Assembly (NCBI RefSeq): GCF_020991455.1
Contig: NZ_JAJMOX010000004.1
Span: forward strand, 124,001 to 188,000
Reading direction: 5' to 3'
Source of the DNA: Flavobacterium sp. JAS
Lineage (GTDB): Bacteria; Bacteroidota; Bacteroidia; Flavobacteriales; Flavobacteriaceae
DNA: 64,000 bases
The position numbers and the translations under genes are program-made. Within the stretch, counting starts at the first letter, position 1, and every line of letters starts with the position of its first letter. Under the pieces are notes generated by a model. The model worked only from the letters and a program-made list of their open reading frames with translations. It was not told the origin of the DNA and ran no database searches. Positions 15,598-23,761 of the stretch are shown here, in pieces.

Positions 15598-17877
15598 TCA
15601 ATTTATACTGGCTTTGAACATTTTAAGTTCGTCCCAGGTAAATTCATCTCCGTATTTTTCTTTTAATGGATTTAAAGATTCTTCCTGATAGAACTGAAAA
15701 GCTTCACGCAGCGCCAGGATTTTATCATAAGACAAGATGTCTGAAATCTCTACTTTCTTTGCCTGAATTAGTTTAACAAAATGCATTTCAACAGTTTGCA
15801 CGGTAAGCTTTCGGATTCTGGCAATATCTTGTATAGAATTTTTTTCAAGCCATAAATCATGCGTTTCTTCTATTGTAGTTTTCTTTGCCGCCTTTGGTTC
15901 ATTCTTGTCCGATCTACGGGCAGTATAACGCACTACAGGCTCCTCCGTTTTAAAAATATCGGTGTTAGCCATATTAAATTCCTCTCGGATCTTGGCAACC
16001 TTGTCTAATTTGTAGTTTTTAATCGCTGTCGACGACAATTTTTCCTTACAGATGGTTTCACCTGCAACGACAATTTCTATTAGCAATTTAGCCTTCATTA
16101 AGCGCAAAACTGCTTTGGTTTGCAAATCATCCAAAAAAGTCAATTCTTCATAAAATTCTTTTACCTTTTTGAATTTCTGAATCTCGGCCATTTTTTGTAA
16201 AAGGTCAGTCACCAGTTTATCCATCGGTTTAAAGAAATAATCATACGCCGCTACTACCCTTTCCTGCACGAAAAACAAATCGACACTTTCTTTATTGAAA
16301 ATTTTATTGAGCTGATGAACGAATTTTTGCGAAGGATCGATCAATCCGTCAATAGTTTCTAAACGTTTGTGCGCCCAAATTGAATGTTTCGATTTCTCTG
16401 ACCCGGCAGCGTTTTCGTTGTAACTGAATCTATGATTACGCCATTCCTGAGCTAAATCTACCCAATTAAAACTGTTAATCAAATAGTTATGAATAAAATT
16501 CTTAGTTTCAAAATGCAGCGAATGTTTCAAAACATCTTCAGTCGCTTTGTTCAAAGCATAATCCATCACATCCTGATCGTTCGAAATACCATTCATTTGT
16601 AACGGAGAAAGCAAAATAAGCCCATTTAAGGACGTTAATCGTGATAATGCTACGTATGCTTGTCCAGGCAAAAAAACTTGCGATACATCGAGCGCCGCTT
16701 TCTCAAAAGTCAAACCTTGGCTTTTATGCACTGTAATTGCCCACGCCAATTTGATTGGATAATGCGCAAATGTGCCCAAAACCTCTTCTTCAACCTCTTT
16801 TGTGAGATCGTTTACTTTGTATCGAATGTTTTTCCATTCGTATTTTTCTACTTCAATTGTTTTATTTTCTTCAGGGAAATGCACAAAAATTTCTTCGGGT
16901 GAAAGCGATTTTATAACCCCCATTTTTCCATTGAAATATCGTTTTTCAAAAGATAAATCGTTCTTCACAAACATAACTTGTGCTCCAATTTTCAATTTCA
17001 AATTCTCTTCAACAGGAAAGATTTTTTCCGGAAAATCTCCAACAATAAAGGGCTGATAAGCATATTCATTTCCTGCTAAATCACCTATTGCCTGTTCGTT
17101 AATCGAATCAGCTTTAGCATTATGCGTTGTAAGTGTGATGTAACCGGGATTGTTTTTCAAGTCGAAATCAGGCTTCACATACTCGTTTAAAACCTGAATA
17201 TCCTGTGGCGTAATCTGATTGTTTCTCAGATTGTTCAAAACCGAGATAAATGCATCATCCGTTTGACGGTAAATCTTAGATAATTCTATATATAGCGGTG
17301 GATTCTGCTGAATTACATGCGAATGAAAAAAGAATTTTCCTTTGTAATAATTGCGCAAAGTTCGCCATTCTTCATCCCGAATTACGGGCGGAAGCTGCAA
17401 TAAATCTCCAATAAAAAGCACCTGAACACCACCAAAAGCTAGTGTGTTTCTACGTACTGTCTGCATCATAAAATCAATAGCATCCAGTAAATCAGCACGC
17501 AACATACTAACTTCATCAATAATCAAAAGTTCCATATTTCTGATTACATTTCGCTTGACATTGTTCATTTTGAAGTGTCTGCGAAGGGTATCTTTATTCT
17601 CGAATTTTACGGTTTCTGTAAACTGAGAAGCCTCCTGATAAGATGGAATAAAGGCCGAAAATGGCAACTGAAACATGGAATGAATTGTAACTCCACCGGC
17701 ATTTAGCGCCGCAATCCCCGTTGGTGCGACAACAACAGTGTTTTTGTGCGTCGTAGCAATGATTTCGCGTAAAAGCGTAGTTTTTCCTGTTCCTGCTTTA
17801 CCGGTCAGGAAAATAGATTTTTGCGTTTGATTGATGAATTGTAAGGTGTAAGCAGCAGCTTCTGAAACGTTTTGCAT
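15598..17877 (-). CDS. PIF1/RecD-like helicase with C-terminal helix-turn-helix
   Basis: 759 aa. Superfamily 1B DNA helicase: Walker A GKAGTGKT (26-33), VVAPTGIAALNAGGVTIHSM, Walker B LLIIDEVSM (near 116), FIGDLLQLPPV, and the motif VI region TVHKSQGLTFEKAALD with YVALSRLTSLNGL. Residues from about 690 to 730 (NSIQDIARIRKLTVQTVEMH) form an HTH-40-like domain, as in RecQ-linked tails. The combination is common in Bacteroidota and suggests a role in DNA structure resolution or repair. It is monocistronic by spacing. Confidence 0.9.
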   Translation of the reverse strand: MQNVSEAAAYTLQFINQTQKSIFLTGKAGTGKTTLLREIIATTHKNTVVVAPTGIAALNAGGVTIHSMFQLPFSAFIPSYQEASQFTETVKFENKDTLRRHFKMNNVKRNVIRNMELLIIDEVSMLRADLLDAIDFMMQTVRRNTLAFGGVQVLFIGDLLQLPPVIRDEEWRTLRNYYKGKFFFHSHVIQQNPPLYIELSKIYRQTDDAFISVLNNLRNNQITPQDIQVLNEYVKPDFDLKNNPGYITLTTHNAKADSINEQAIGDLAGNEYAYQPFIVGDFPEKIFPVEENLKLKIGAQVMFVKNDLSFEKRYFNGKMGVIKSLSPEEIFVHFPEENKTIEVEKYEWKNIRYKVNDLTKEVEEEVLGTFAHYPIKLAWAITVHKSQGLTFEKAALDVSQVFLPGQAYVALSRLTSLNGLILLSPLQMNGISNDQDVMDYALNKATEDVLKHSLHFETKNFIHNYLINSFNWVDLAQEWRNHRFSYNENAAGSEKSKHSIWAHKRLETIDGLIDPSQKFVHQLNKIFNKESVDLFFVQERVVAAYDYFFKPMDKLVTDLLQKMAEIQKFKKVKEFYEELTFLDDLQTKAVLRLMKAKLLIEIVVAGETICKEKLSSTAIKNYKLDKVAKIREEFNMANTDIFKTEEPVVRYTARRSDKNEPKAAKKTTIEETHDLWLEKNSIQDIARIRKLTVQTVEMHFVKLIQAKKVEISDILSYDKILALREAFQFYQEESLNPLKEKYGDEFTWDELKMFKASIN

Positions 17878-17924
17878 TGGGCGTGTATTGAAAAACTAAA
17901 AGTATCGCATTTTTTTATAAAAGA

Positions 17925-17956
17925 AAAAACCTAAATCTTCACAGATTTAGGTTTTT
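17925..17956 (-). terminator. Terminator of the OmpH-like gene
   Basis: Perfect 14-bp stem AAAAACCTAAATCT / AGATTTAGGTTTTT with a 4-nt loop. Confidence 0.9.
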
Positions 17957-17978
17957 AATTTAATTAATTAGTTTGGTA

Positions 17979-18560
17979 TTATTTTTTAGCTTCTTCACCT
18001 GCTTTAGCGGCCGGTTTTTCGTCTGTTTTAGGCTCTGCTTTGTATTTATCGTTCAAAGCTTTAATGATATCTTTTGTGATGTCATATTTCTCTTCTGCAT
18101 ATAAAATAGAAGCAGCATCTCCTGTACCGTAGATATAAGAATAACCGTTTTTCTTACCGTAATCTTTGATGAATTTTTTAACTCCGCTTACTAGAGAATC
18201 CATTTCAACACCACTTTCTTGTTGCAATTGTTGAGACAAAGCTTGTTGAGCATAACCCAATTGTTGTTCTCTTTTTTGCAATTCAGCACCTCTTTGTTGA
18301 GCCCATGCTTGTCCATTTGCTTGTGCCTGACTTTGAAAATTAGCAGCGTCTTGTTTAAAACGAGTAATTTCCGCTTGTAGCTGTCTTCCTTTTTCTTCCG
18401 CTTGAGCTTTGTATTTAGCCTCAAGATCTTTTGCTTCAGTGTACTCTTTCATTAAAACCGAAGTATCTACGTAAGCTGTTTTTACTTCCTTAACTTCTGT
18501 TGCTTTATTACACGAAACAACTAAAATTGAAAGTGCGATAATTACTAATGCTTTTTTCAT
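17979..18560 (-). CDS. OmpH/Skp-family periplasmic chaperone, lipoprotein form
   Basis: 193 aa from ATG 18560; the longer frame upstream covers the promoter. The start MKKALVIIALSILVVSCNKA carries a lipobox (VVSC), so it is probably a lipoprotein. TAYVDTSVLMKEY is the OmpH start of the mature domain, followed by a long Gln/Ala-rich coiled coil (SQAQANGQAWAQQRGAELQK) and a C-terminal strand region YGYIYGTGDAASILYAE-like. Skp-type proteins escort outer membrane proteins across the periplasm. It has its own promoter (18595-18623) and terminator. Confidence 0.88.
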   Translation of the reverse strand: MKKALVIIALSILVVSCNKATEVKEVKTAYVDTSVLMKEYTEAKDLEAKYKAQAEEKGRQLQAEITRFKQDAANFQSQAQANGQAWAQQRGAELQKREQQLGYAQQALSQQLQQESGVEMDSLVSGVKKFIKDYGKKNGYSYIYGTGDAASILYAEEKYDITKDIIKALNDKYKAEPKTDEKPAAKAGEEAKK

Positions 18561-18594
18561 TTCTAAATTTCTATTTTTTTTAATGTATTGAAGA

Positions 18595-18623
18595 CAAAAA
18601 TATAAAAAAATAAATAGCATCAA
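18595..18623 (-). promoter_or_regulatory. Promoter of the OmpH-like gene
   Basis: Minus-strand TTG (18621-18623), 18 bp, TATTTTTG (18595-18602), 34 bp before the ATG. Confidence 0.6.
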
Positions 18624-19243
18624 CATAAAGTTTAAAAAATGCTAGAATTTTATCATATTGTTTTTATTTATCGGAAGAAAAATGTCAATAATTCAACGCT
18701 ATTAAAAGTGACTCTCATAGCTTTTATTAGAGCCTTTTTATCAAAAAAGACAACACAAACACCCGTTCTTACTACGAAAATGCCGTAAATACGCTTATTT
18801 CACGTCTCAGCCTTTTTTTAGGGTGTAAAATATATGTTGGATCCTTTTTTCCAGCGTCATGTTTATAAAATTGATCAAAGCAAAAAAAAATATCAAAAAA
18901 AACATTTTTCTGTTCTTAGATTTTAAAAACAAAATTAGAAAAGCATCATTTTTGAAATTCTGCCTGTTTGAAAATATAAAATACGATTTCCGATAAAAGC
19001 AAAATTTTTAACAATTTTCATCTTCATGATTTCAAAATTTAAAATCAGAAAAATTCAGCCATAAAATCTCAAAAAACACTCGTTTTTTATGGTATTGTTT
19101 TTATTTATGGAACCAACTTAAAGCATAAAAAACCACTATCAAAAGTGGCTTTTATAGCTTTTATTAGAGGCTCTTTCTCAAAAAAGAGGATATTTCTCCT
19201 CGCTTCATCCAAAAAAGCGCCGTAAACGCGCTTATTTTGCGTT
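18624..19243. other. 620-bp gene-free region with a duplicated segment
   Basis: No gene is evident. The stretch holds two diverged copies of a segment of about 170 bp in direct orientation (see the two repeat entries), separated by very AT-rich sequence. Confidence 0.7.
18655..18823. repeat. Diverged direct repeat, copy A
   Basis: Shares CTTTTATTAGAG, the TCAAAAAAGA stretch and GCCGTAAA.ACGCTTATTT with copy B at a constant offset of 437 bp. Confidence 0.7.
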
Positions 19244-19260
19244 TTAGCTGTTTTTTAGAA
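19092..19260. repeat. Diverged direct repeat, copy B
   Basis: Same order and spacing as copy A; it overlaps the last 17 bp of the methyltransferase gene. Confidence 0.7.
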
Positions 19261-20092
19261 CGTAAATGTGCGACGAATACTCTTTTGTACTGCTTGCTTT
19301 TAAATTTGATTTTAAACCAACGAAAAATGCACTGATGTAATTCATTTTTCCGGATTTATATTTTTCGGATAATAAACTCACGTAAAAAGAATCAAATTTC
19401 ATTGGAAGCACTTTTTCTAATTTCATATCTACTTTTTCAAAAAGCGATTGGATGGCTTTTTTTGAGAAATGCCAAAAATGAATTGGCACATCATAAGCTG
19501 CCCAAAATTCATTATAATATTTTGCGTCGTACGATTTGAAATTTGGAACCGCAACAATTAATGTTCCAGTTGATTTTAATAAACGCTTTAATTCCTGAAT
19601 TTGTAATTCCAAATTTGGAACGTGTTCCAAAACATGCCACATCGTAATCACGTCAAAAGAATTATTTTCAAGAGCGCTAATTTCATCTACAAAAGAAATT
19701 CCTTTTTGGATTGCAATATTTTTTGCTCGTTCGCTTGGTTCTACTCCAACAGTTTCCCAACCGTCATTTTTTGCTGTCAATAAAAAATCTCCAGTTCCGG
19801 CACCGATATCTAAAATTCTACCTTTTTGAGATTGCTCCGAATTAATCAAATTCAATTTATTTTTTAAAGCAATATTTTTCACAAAGTGATATGCTTTTTC
19901 AAATAACGAACGTTTGTTGTCTGTGTGCGAAATATAATCTTCGCTTTCATAATATCTTCCAAGATTTTCTAAATCGGGTTGTGGAGATGTAATCAACATG
20001 TCTAAAGTTTCGTCATGATACAATTCGAAAATTTCTTTAGATACAGAATGGTCTTTTACAGTAAGAAAATGTTTTTTGTTTAAAACGTCCAT
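19244..20092 (-). CDS. Class I SAM-dependent methyltransferase
   Basis: 282 aa. Motif I is ILDIGAGTGDF (93-103), then GWETVGVEPSERAKNIAIQK (motif II acid) and FDVITMWHVLEHVPN (motif IV, Methyltransf_11/23 type). The N-terminal 60 residues (ISKEIFELYHDETLDMLITS-like) suggest a zinc-free version of the leader seen in sugar or quinone methyltransferases. The acceptor cannot be named from the sequence. It follows mnmG in direction, separated by the acetyltransferase and parS sites, and ends inside a repeat copy. Confidence 0.87.
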   Translation of the reverse strand: MDVLNKKHFLTVKDHSVSKEIFELYHDETLDMLITSPQPDLENLGRYYESEDYISHTDNKRSLFEKAYHFVKNIALKNKLNLINSEQSQKGRILDIGAGTGDFLLTAKNDGWETVGVEPSERAKNIAIQKGISFVDEISALENNSFDVITMWHVLEHVPNLELQIQELKRLLKSTGTLIVAVPNFKSYDAKYYNEFWAAYDVPIHFWHFSKKAIQSLFEKVDMKLEKVLPMKFDSFYVSLLSEKYKSGKMNYISAFFVGLKSNLKASSTKEYSSHIYVLKNS

Positions 20093-20189
20093 TTTTTAAT
20101 TATAGGTATTTTGGTTTAATTTCATAGCAAACCCTAAAAGCGAAATTTCCACTTTTAGGGCTTATTGTTTTTAATATTTATTTTTTCTT

Positions 20190-20654
20190 TTAGCGCTTCC
20201 AATTTATTTTTACAGCCGACATTTTTTCATTTTCAATTCTTGTCTCTGTAATTATTGTAAAACCGTTTTTAATATAAAACGTTATTGGAGATTTATAAAA
20301 ATCTCCATTTTCTTTTATTTCATTTTCATGATCAATTACCCAACCATTCAAACTACTATTTCTTTTTTTTATTTCATTAATCAAAAGTGATCCATTTCCC
20401 CTTCCCTGAATTTTACTATTCAGAATTATTGCAAACCAATCTTCTCCTTCTCTCAAAAAAGTAAAAGCCCAGCCAATTATTTCATTTGAATCATCAAACA
20501 GCAAATAATGTTTTGTATTTGAAAGTCCGTTTAAATACAATTCAAAATCTTCGCTTGTTTTCAAATGTAATCTTGCTGGATATTCATTATTCCAAAGTTC
20601 GCGTAAAACTTCTTTTTCTTCTTCCGATAAAATTTCTTTTCTAAGAATTCTCAT
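20190..20654 (-). CDS. GNAT-family N-acetyltransferase
   Basis: 154 aa from ATG 20654; the longer frame upstream runs into a hairpin repeat. The GNAT fold is indicated by the acetyl-CoA loop IQGRGNGSLLINEIKKR, the strand EIIGWAFTFLREGEDWFAII and the C-terminal ITFYIKNGFTIITETRIENE. The substrate is unknown. A weak hairpin (20132-20160) lies after the stop. The methyltransferase gene follows on the same strand. Confidence 0.8.
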   Translation of the reverse strand: MRILRKEILSEEEKEVLRELWNNEYPARLHLKTSEDFELYLNGLSNTKHYLLFDDSNEIIGWAFTFLREGEDWFAIILNSKIQGRGNGSLLINEIKKRNSSLNGWVIDHENEIKENGDFYKSPITFYIKNGFTIITETRIENEKMSAVKINWKR

Positions 20655-20684
20655 AATCGCAACATTATAGCTTTTATCTTTTTT

Positions 20685-20783
20685 GTCGTTCCGAGGAACG
20701 AGGAATCTTCGCAAGAAACTCCACAATCAAAGAACCAATCTTTGTCGATCTTGCAACGGAGATTCCTCGTTCCTCGGAATGGC
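20685..20783. repeat. Hairpin-forming dispersed repeat, copy 1
   Basis: Arms of 24 bp (20685-20708 and 20760-20783) match at 22 positions. The centre contains CCAATCTTTGTCGATC, closely matching the centre of the repeat at 35371-35468. Confidence 0.85.
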
Positions 20784-20799
20784 AAACTATCTCAAATTC

Positions 20800-20813
20800 G
20801 TTTCACGTGGAAC
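20800..20813. other. parS-like site 1
   Basis: GTTTCACGTGGAAC. Matches the widely conserved ParB-binding centromere site core. Confidence 0.8.
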
Positions 20814-20850
20814 ATATTTTAGATTACCAAAAAAGATCAAACACAAATCT

Positions 20851-20864
20851 GTTTCACGTGGAAC
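20851..20864. other. parS-like site 2
   Basis: GTTTCACGTGGAAC, flanked by T and A as in the 16-bp consensus. Confidence 0.85.
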
Positions 20865-20916
20865 AAAACACATCTTATCTTGTCTTAGAAACAAAAATAA
20901 AAACAAATTAAAAATA

Positions 20917-20930
20917 GTTTCACGTGGAAC
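20917..20930. other. parS-like site 3
   Basis: GTTTCACGTGGAAC, downstream of mnmG. Confidence 0.8.
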
Positions 20931-20980
20931 AATGATTTCAAATATCACATTCCAACAAACTTGAAACCTAAAACAATCTT

Positions 20981-22852
20981 CTACCTTCCCATATAAATCA
21001 ACAAAACCGAAATATCACTTGGTGACACTCCGCTTATTCTTGAAGCTTGAGAAATTGTTACAGGACGAATCTTGCTCAATTTTTGTTTTGCTTCAATTGA
21101 CATTGATTTAATTTTATTGTAATCGAAATTCTCCGGAATTTTCACTTCTTCTAAACGAGTAAGTTTATCAGCGTTATTTCTTTCCTTTTCGATATAACCA
21201 GAATATTTGACCTGGATTTCGGCTTGTTCCAAAATTTCCTGATCAACATCATTTGCTTCAATATATTCTTTTACCTTTTCAAATTTCATCATATCCTCCA
21301 AATCAATTTGCGGACGTGAGAAAACTTTAAACATTTTATCACCCTGCGTAATCGGAGCTGTTTCTTTTGCTTCCAAAATCGGATTTGTTTCAGCAACCGA
21401 AACACTTGTCTCTTTAAAAAAAGCAACCATCTTTTCAGACTCGTTCAATTTCTTTTCCATTCGGCGTAAACGAGCTTCAGAAGCCAAACCAATTTCGTGT
21501 GACATTGGCGTCAATCTGAAATCGGCATTATCTTGACGCAACAATGTTCTATACTCTGCTCTTGATGTAAACATACGATAAGGTTCTTCTGTTCCTTTCG
21601 TAATCAAGTCGTCAATCAAAACTCCAATATAAGCTTCGTCACGTTTTAAAATCAATGGTGCTTTTTCATGCACTTTTAAATGCGCATTAATTCCAGCCAT
21701 CAAACCTTGCGAAGCCGCTTCTTCATATCCTGTTGTTCCATTTATTTGTCCGGCAAAATATAAACCTTCAATTAACTTTGTTTCCAAAGTATGTTTCAAT
21801 TGCGTCGGCGGGAAATAGTCATATTCGATTGCGTAACCAGGACGGAAGAATTTCACATTTTCAAAACCAACAACTGAACGCAACGCTTTGAATTGAATAT
21901 CCTCCGGAAGCGAAGTTGAAAATCCATTCACATAAACCTCACAAGTATTCCAACCTTCCGGTTCAACAAATAATTGGTGACGCTCTTTATCAGCAAAACG
22001 ATTTATCTTATCTTCTATCGAAGGGCAATATCTTGGTCCAAGACTTTTGATTCTTCCGTTGAACATTGGCGAACGATCAAAACCTTCTCTCAAAATATCA
22101 TGAACATCCAATGACGTGTATGTCATATGACAAGATCTTTGATGTGTTAAAGGAGTTGTCAAATCCGAATAAGAAAACTTATCCGGTTTTGCATCTCCCT
22201 TTTCTTCGTTCATTTTAGAATAATCTAAAGAACGTCCATCAACTCGTGGTGGCGTTCCAGTTTTCATTCTTCCAGATTCAAAACCTGCTCTAACTAAATC
22301 TTCGGTAATTCCGGTTGCAGCACTTTCACCTGCTCTTCCTCCACCGAATTGTTTTTCTCCAATATGAATTAAACCATTCAAGAAAGTTCCGTTTGTCAAT
22401 ACAACCGACTTAGATCGAATCTCAACTCCCAACGAAGTTTTGATTCCCTTTATCTTTCCGTCCTCAATAATCAAACCTTTCACCATCTCTTGGTAGAAAT
22501 CCAAATTTGGAGTTCCCTCCAACATCATTCTCCATTCTTCGGCAAAACGCATTCGATCACTTTGAACTCTTGGCGACCACATTGCAGGTCCTTTCGATTT
22601 GTTCAACATCTTAAATTGAATTGCAGTTCGGTCAGAAACAATTCCTGAGTATCCTCCCAACGCATCAATTTCACGCACTATCTGTCCTTTTGCAATTCCA
22701 CCCATTGCAGGGTTGCAAGACATCTGCGCAATGTTCTGCAGGCTCATTGTAACCAATAAAGTTTTTGATCCTAAATTTGCAGCCGCTGCCGCGGCTTCAG
22801 ATCCAGCATGACCTGCACCAACTACAATAACATCGTATTCTTCTAAAAACAT
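20981..22852 (-). CDS. mnmG: tRNA uridine-5-carboxymethylaminomethyl modification enzyme MnmG
   Basis: 623 aa, the usual length. With MnmE it forms cmnm5 at U34 of tRNAs. The FAD-binding dinucleotide fold is VIVVGAGHAGSEAAAAAANL (8-27). Other marks are MSCNPAMGGIAKGQIVREID, GTPPRVDGRSLD, RYCPSIEDKINRFADKERHQ and the C-terminal GIDA domain ending ISQASRISGVSPSDISVLLI. It lies between two clusters of parS-like sites (20800-20930 and 22917-23360), recalling the gidA-origin association in many bacteria. Confidence 0.97.
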   Translation of the reverse strand: MFLEEYDVIVVGAGHAGSEAAAAAANLGSKTLLVTMSLQNIAQMSCNPAMGGIAKGQIVREIDALGGYSGIVSDRTAIQFKMLNKSKGPAMWSPRVQSDRMRFAEEWRMMLEGTPNLDFYQEMVKGLIIEDGKIKGIKTSLGVEIRSKSVVLTNGTFLNGLIHIGEKQFGGGRAGESAATGITEDLVRAGFESGRMKTGTPPRVDGRSLDYSKMNEEKGDAKPDKFSYSDLTTPLTHQRSCHMTYTSLDVHDILREGFDRSPMFNGRIKSLGPRYCPSIEDKINRFADKERHQLFVEPEGWNTCEVYVNGFSTSLPEDIQFKALRSVVGFENVKFFRPGYAIEYDYFPPTQLKHTLETKLIEGLYFAGQINGTTGYEEAASQGLMAGINAHLKVHEKAPLILKRDEAYIGVLIDDLITKGTEEPYRMFTSRAEYRTLLRQDNADFRLTPMSHEIGLASEARLRRMEKKLNESEKMVAFFKETSVSVAETNPILEAKETAPITQGDKMFKVFSRPQIDLEDMMKFEKVKEYIEANDVDQEILEQAEIQVKYSGYIEKERNNADKLTRLEEVKIPENFDYNKIKSMSIEAKQKLSKIRPVTISQASRISGVSPSDISVLLIYMGR

Positions 22853-22916
22853 TTTGTTTTATTATTCTCTGGAAACCGTTTAAGGCAGTTCTCAGAATTA
22901 ACTTCTTTACTCTTTT

Positions 22917-22930
22917 GTTCCACGTGGAAC
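22917..22930. other. parS-like site 4
   Basis: GTTCCACGTGGAAC, a perfect palindrome, upstream of mnmG. Confidence 0.85.
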
Positions 22931-23013
22931 GGCGCTAACGCGCAAAATTTGAATTTTTCAAATTCAAATTGTAACCTAAAAATTCCAAATCCCAACCTCA
23001 TTCGTAAAAACAT

Positions 23014-23027
23014 GTTCCACGTGGAAC
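23014..23027. other. parS-like site 5
   Basis: GTTCCACGTGGAAC, a perfect palindrome. Confidence 0.85.
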
Positions 23028-23086
23028 GATGTAAAATCGCGAAATACAAATCGAAATTGCAAATTTCCAATTTCAAAACAACATCT

Positions 23087-23100
23087 GTTCCACGTGGAAC
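23087..23100. other. parS-like site 6
   Basis: GTTCCACGTGGAAC with T and A flanks: full 16-bp palindrome. Confidence 0.88.
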
Positions 23101-23169
23101 AGATTTAAAAAACACCCTTCAGTTCAAAAAATTGAAATCAAAACCCAAACTTGAAAGTCGATTTTTTAT

Positions 23170-23183
23170 GTTCCACGTGAAAC
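23170..23183. other. parS-like site 7
   Basis: GTTCCACGTGAAAC, opposite orientation of the asymmetric form. Confidence 0.8.
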
Positions 23184-23208
23184 ACTTTTGTCTTTCTTTT
23201 GAGAAATT

Positions 23209-23222
23209 GTTTCACATGGAAC
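23209..23222. other. parS-like site 8, degenerate
   Basis: GTTTCACATGGAAC, one change in the central CACGTG. Confidence 0.55.
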
Positions 23223-23248
23223 TTTTTAAAAGAGATAAAATTCTAAAT

Positions 23249-23262
23249 GTTCCACGTGAAAC
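23249..23262. other. parS-like site 9
   Basis: GTTCCACGTGAAAC with T and A flanks. Confidence 0.85.
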
Positions 23263-23295
23263 AACTGACTTTTTTTATTTTAAAAACTTATTTAT

Positions 23296-23309
23296 GTTTC
23301 ACGTGGAAC
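23296..23309. other. parS-like site 10
   Basis: GTTTCACGTGGAAC with T and A flanks. Confidence 0.85.
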
Positions 23310-23341
23310 ATAAATAAGCGTAAAATTAAAGAGAGATTTAA

Positions 23342-23761
23342 TTACTGTTCCACGTGAAACATTACAATCTTCTCATCTTCTTTAGAACGCATAAGTTCTG
23401 CGTCAGCTTCACTTTTATCTTTATAACCACAGTAATGTAATATACCGTGAGCAAGAACACGTTTCAATTCTTCTTCAAAAGAAACATTAAAATCTTTTGC
23501 GTTATCCTCTACTCTTTCTACAGAAACAAAAATATCTCCGTTTAGTTCATTACCTACTGTGTAATCAAAACTGATAATATCAGTTAGAGTATCATGATTT
23601 AGATATTCTACATTTATCTTATGAAGATATTCATCATCGCAAAAAATATAACTTATCTCTCCTTCATTTTTATTTTCAGAAACAATTACAGCGCTTAACC
23701 AATCGGCAAAAGCTTGTTCGTTGTCTAAAGTAAATTCGGTTTCGTAATTAAAATTGATCAT
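23342..23761 (-). CDS. ybeY: Endoribonuclease YbeY (rRNA maturation factor)
   Basis: 139 aa. YbeY is a zinc ribonuclease involved in 16S rRNA 3' processing and ribosome quality control. The metal motif reads HGILHYCGYKDK: H105 and H109 are present, but the third histidine of the usual HGxLHLxGYDH is replaced by the KD pair (D115), as I recall for Bacteroidota members. NHDTLTDIISFDY is the other conserved block. The last residues MFHVEQ are written by a parS-like palindrome. Its start overlaps the stop of the DUF4175 gene by 4 bp, so translation is probably coupled. Confidence 0.93.
   Translation of the reverse strand: MINFNYETEFTLDNEQAFADWLSAVIVSENKNEGEISYIFCDDEYLHKINVEYLNHDTLTDIISFDYTVGNELNGDIFVSVERVEDNAKDFNVSFEEELKRVLAHGILHYCGYKDKSEADAELMRSKEDEKIVMFHVEQ
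23347..23360. other. parS-like site 11, inside the 3' end of ybeY
   Basis: GTTCCACGTGAAAC. On the minus strand it encodes the last residues FHVEQ of YbeY. Confidence 0.85.

Noticed and set aside
22843..23317. Open frames on both strands in the mnmG-ybeY gap
   Set aside because: They arise from parS-like palindromes and the lack of stops in repeated CACGTG-rich sequence; no start context or homology is visible.
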